Source of the DNA: Paenibacillus sp. Soil750
GTDB taxonomy: Bacteria > Bacillota > Bacilli > Paenibacillales > NBRC-103111
Reading direction: 5' to 3'
Length of the DNA: 64,000 nt
Assembly (NCBI RefSeq): GCF_001428045.1
Contig: NZ_LMSD01000012.1
Span: forward strand, 620,101-684,100
Below the pieces are notes generated by a model. The model was given only the letters and a program-made list of their open reading frames with translations. It made no database searches and was not told the DNA's origin. Both the position numbers and the translations under genes were made by a program. This document shows, piece by piece, positions 62,412-64,000 of the stretch. Within the stretch, counting starts at the first letter, position 1, and every line of letters starts with the position of its first letter.

Positions 62412-63791
62412 TTATTTTCCTTGTATCTCGTTAATTTTTGCTGCGGCTCTGTTTAATGCTTCTTGCGGTGTTTCCTTTCCGGAGAGAGCTACTTGAATTG
62501 CAGAGACTAATGCTTCATTTTCGATTTCGTTCCAATGTGGCAATATTGGACGATTTTGTGTTTGGCTGGCAGCCAGTGTAGTTTCAAGCGCTTTCAGGTG
62601 TGCATATTCAGGTTTTTGACCGTATTTTTCAAAGACCGATTTTCGTGCAGCCACTCCTAATGCTTTCATAAACAATTCATTTTTTTCATAAATAAATTTC
62701 ACGTACTGTTTTGCGATATCTTGTTTTTTGGAAGTGCTCGGGATCACTTGATACCAAGGTCCAGGCACAACCCCTACTCCGGAATCACCAGCAATCATTG
62801 GAGCGGCGCCCACTTTCCCCGATACTTTCGATTTGCCTGGGTCGTTAGAAGGGACAAAGAAATGAGCCCACTCAAGCATCATAGCCATTTTTCCATTCCA
62901 GAACATTTCAGAAATTTCAGAAGAGGCCATGTTTAGTGCACCTTCTGGCGCAGACTTGTCTTCACGTAAAATCTTTGTTTCAAATTCCAGAGCCTTTACA
63001 TATGGTTCCGAGTTGACTAAGGCTTTATTATCTTTACCCACAACCAAAGGTTTTGCTCCTGCCTGAGCGGCATGGTCCAACCAACTGGCAACCGAATCCC
63101 CGTTATTCATCCCTAATATGCCCGTACCATATAGATCAGTTGCCCCATCTTTATTCGTATCACGAGTAAAGAACTTGGCGACATCCCTGTATTGCTGCCA
63201 ATTCGTAGGCGGTTTCAAATCATATCCATATTTAGCCTTAAATGCATCTTGTTCCTTCGGATCATTAAACAAATCGGTTCGATACAATAAAATTTTTGAG
63301 TTCGTCCAAACCGGCATGCCCAGAATTTTACCGTTCACTTTACCGCCATCGACTACATTAGGTACAAAATCATTTTTGACCTCATCCGTCATTAAGTCAT
63401 CCATAGCTACCAAGTTTTTTGCCAAAGCAGGAAACCACAAGATATCGATCGTGGCAACATCGTATGCTCCTGAGTTAGCTTTCATTTCTACATTCAATTT
63501 GTCATAGACACCGATGTAGGGAACCGTTTCAATCTTCACTTCATAGCCAGTCTTTTGCTTAAATTCTTCCGCCGTTTGGCTGGCGACCGTATTGGCCGGA
63601 CTTCCACCCTCAACCAGAACCGTGATAGATTTATTCGACGAGCCAGATGCTCCTTTCTCAGAAGTTTGTTGTCCTTTATTGGACGCAGAGCTTTCAGGGT
63701 TCTTTTCATTACTAGAACATCCAACCAAAATCGCTGAAAAAGACATGCACATTACAAGAACACCAGATAATAATTTACCTTTTAATTTCAT
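62412..63791 (-). CDS. CUT1 ABC solute-binding lipoprotein, fructan system
   Basis: 459 residues. Signal with lipobox 'ILVGC' (Cys near 25), a Ser/Asn/Gly-rich linker, then a type 2 substrate-binding fold ('VATIDILWFPALAKNLVAMD', 'GKMAMMLEWAHFFVPSNDPG', 'GVVPGPWYQVIPSTSKKQDI'). ATG 63791 follows GAGGGGG. It is the first gene of the fructan operon, with a cre-like site about 110 bases upstream. The ligand is inferred only from GH32 and inulin fructotransferase. Confidence 0.9.
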   Translation of the reverse strand: MKLKGKLLSGVLVMCMSFSAILVGCSSNEKNPESSASNKGQQTSEKGASGSSNKSITVLVEGGSPANTVASQTAEEFKQKTGYEVKIETVPYIGVYDKLNVEMKANSGAYDVATIDILWFPALAKNLVAMDDLMTDEVKNDFVPNVVDGGKVNGKILGMPVWTNSKILLYRTDLFNDPKEQDAFKAKYGYDLKPPTNWQQYRDVAKFFTRDTNKDGATDLYGTGILGMNNGDSVASWLDHAAQAGAKPLVVGKDNKALVNSEPYVKALEFETKILREDKSAPEGALNMASSEISEMFWNGKMAMMLEWAHFFVPSNDPGKSKVSGKVGAAPMIAGDSGVGVVPGPWYQVIPSTSKKQDIAKQYVKFIYEKNELFMKALGVAARKSVFEKYGQKPEYAHLKALETTLAASQTQNRPILPHWNEIENEALVSAIQVALSGKETPQEALNRAAAKINEIQGK

Positions 63792-63899
63792 AAAAAGTTA
63801 CCCCCTCATTATTATTTAACAAATGGTAGTCCTTCTAAAGGACTATTAGGTTGCCAAGCGTTCATAGTAAGTTCCTACATCATTTTCATTTGTTTTGTC

Positions 63900-63916
63900 A
63901 TTACGCTTTCAAATAC
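63900..63916 (-). promoter_or_regulatory. cre-like site before the fructan operon
   Basis: The minus strand reads TTGAAAGCGTAATGA, one or two bases off the cre consensus, about 110 bases before the binding-protein start. The remaining DNA to 64000 shows no gene. Confidence 0.5.
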
Positions 63917-64000
63917 ACTCAAATATCCCCAGGCCCCCCCCAAGTAAACAGAAAAGTTTATCCAAAATTGTGTTTCTCGAAAACCGTTTGATTTTCTCAG

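Noticed and set aside
1..64000. CRISPR arrays, tRNA or rRNA genes, insertion sequences
   Set aside because: No regularly spaced direct repeats, cloverleaf-like segments, rRNA motifs or transposase-like translations were seen.

Overview
The window looks like chromosomal DNA of a Paenibacillus-type Firmicute. Several things point that way: LplB/YtcP- and MsmEFG-type sugar ABC transporters that carry no ATPase gene of their own, YesM/YesN-type two-component systems with AraC-type output domains, SLH cell-wall anchoring, catabolite-responsive (cre) elements, AGGAGG-type ribosome sites and Rho-independent terminators. Almost every gene is a carbohydrate-uptake, carbohydrate-degradation or regulatory gene. 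No tRNA, rRNA, CRISPR array, phage or insertion sequence was seen. Most genes are on the minus strand.

Layout. (1) 1-11.9 kb: a catabolic cluster with a LacI-family regulator, two zinc-type dehydrogenases, two aldehyde dehydrogenases, an iron-type alcohol dehydrogenase, a two-subunit transketolase, a malic enzyme and, behind its own promoter, a phosphotriesterase-like hydrolase (cut by the window edge). The same perfect 16-bp palindrome stands before the regulator, before the first dehydrogenase and before the transketolase, so it is the probable LacI-type operator. The substrate is not identifiable. (2) 11.9-17.7 kb: small redox and stress genes (HxlR regulator, MFS exporter, flavin oxidoreductase, LysR regulator, old yellow enzyme, DJ-1/PfpI protein). 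(3) 17.8-19.1 kb: decayed genes. (4) 19.2-35.2 kb: a xylan-type cluster. A GH10 enzyme and a giant GH30 enzyme both end in cohesin - FIVAR - dockerin modules. A separate secreted protein carries a cohesin and three SLH domains. An ABC transporter and an AraC regulator sit with them. This looks like a compact cell-surface cellulosome-like system and is the most interesting part of the window. (5) 35.2-45.8 kb: a GH67 alpha-glucuronidase, a second ABC transporter, a YesMN-type two-component system and a Gfo/Idh oxidoreductase. A shared promoter box is found before three of these transcription units. A fourth copy belongs to a decayed duplicate of the solute-binding-protein gene. (6) 45.9-47.9 kb: a membrane cytochrome/molybdopterin oxidoreductase fusion and a broken PQQ-type sugar dehydrogenase fragment. 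(7) 47.9-55.6 kb: a GH5 enzyme, a third ABC transporter and a second YesMN pair. (8) 55.6-57.6 kb: mostly degenerate DNA with one small membrane protein. (9) 57.7-64 kb: a fructan locus with inulin fructotransferase, a GH32 enzyme and a fourth ABC transporter.

Working together: surface-held GH10 and GH30 enzymes would cut xylan. The ABC systems would import (methylglucurono)xylo-oligosaccharides. Cytoplasmic GH67, and perhaps GH5, would finish digestion. The inulin-type locus is an independent parallel unit. cre-like sites before five units suggest shared catabolite repression. All functional calls rest on reading the translated sequences and on family knowledge; no searches were run.
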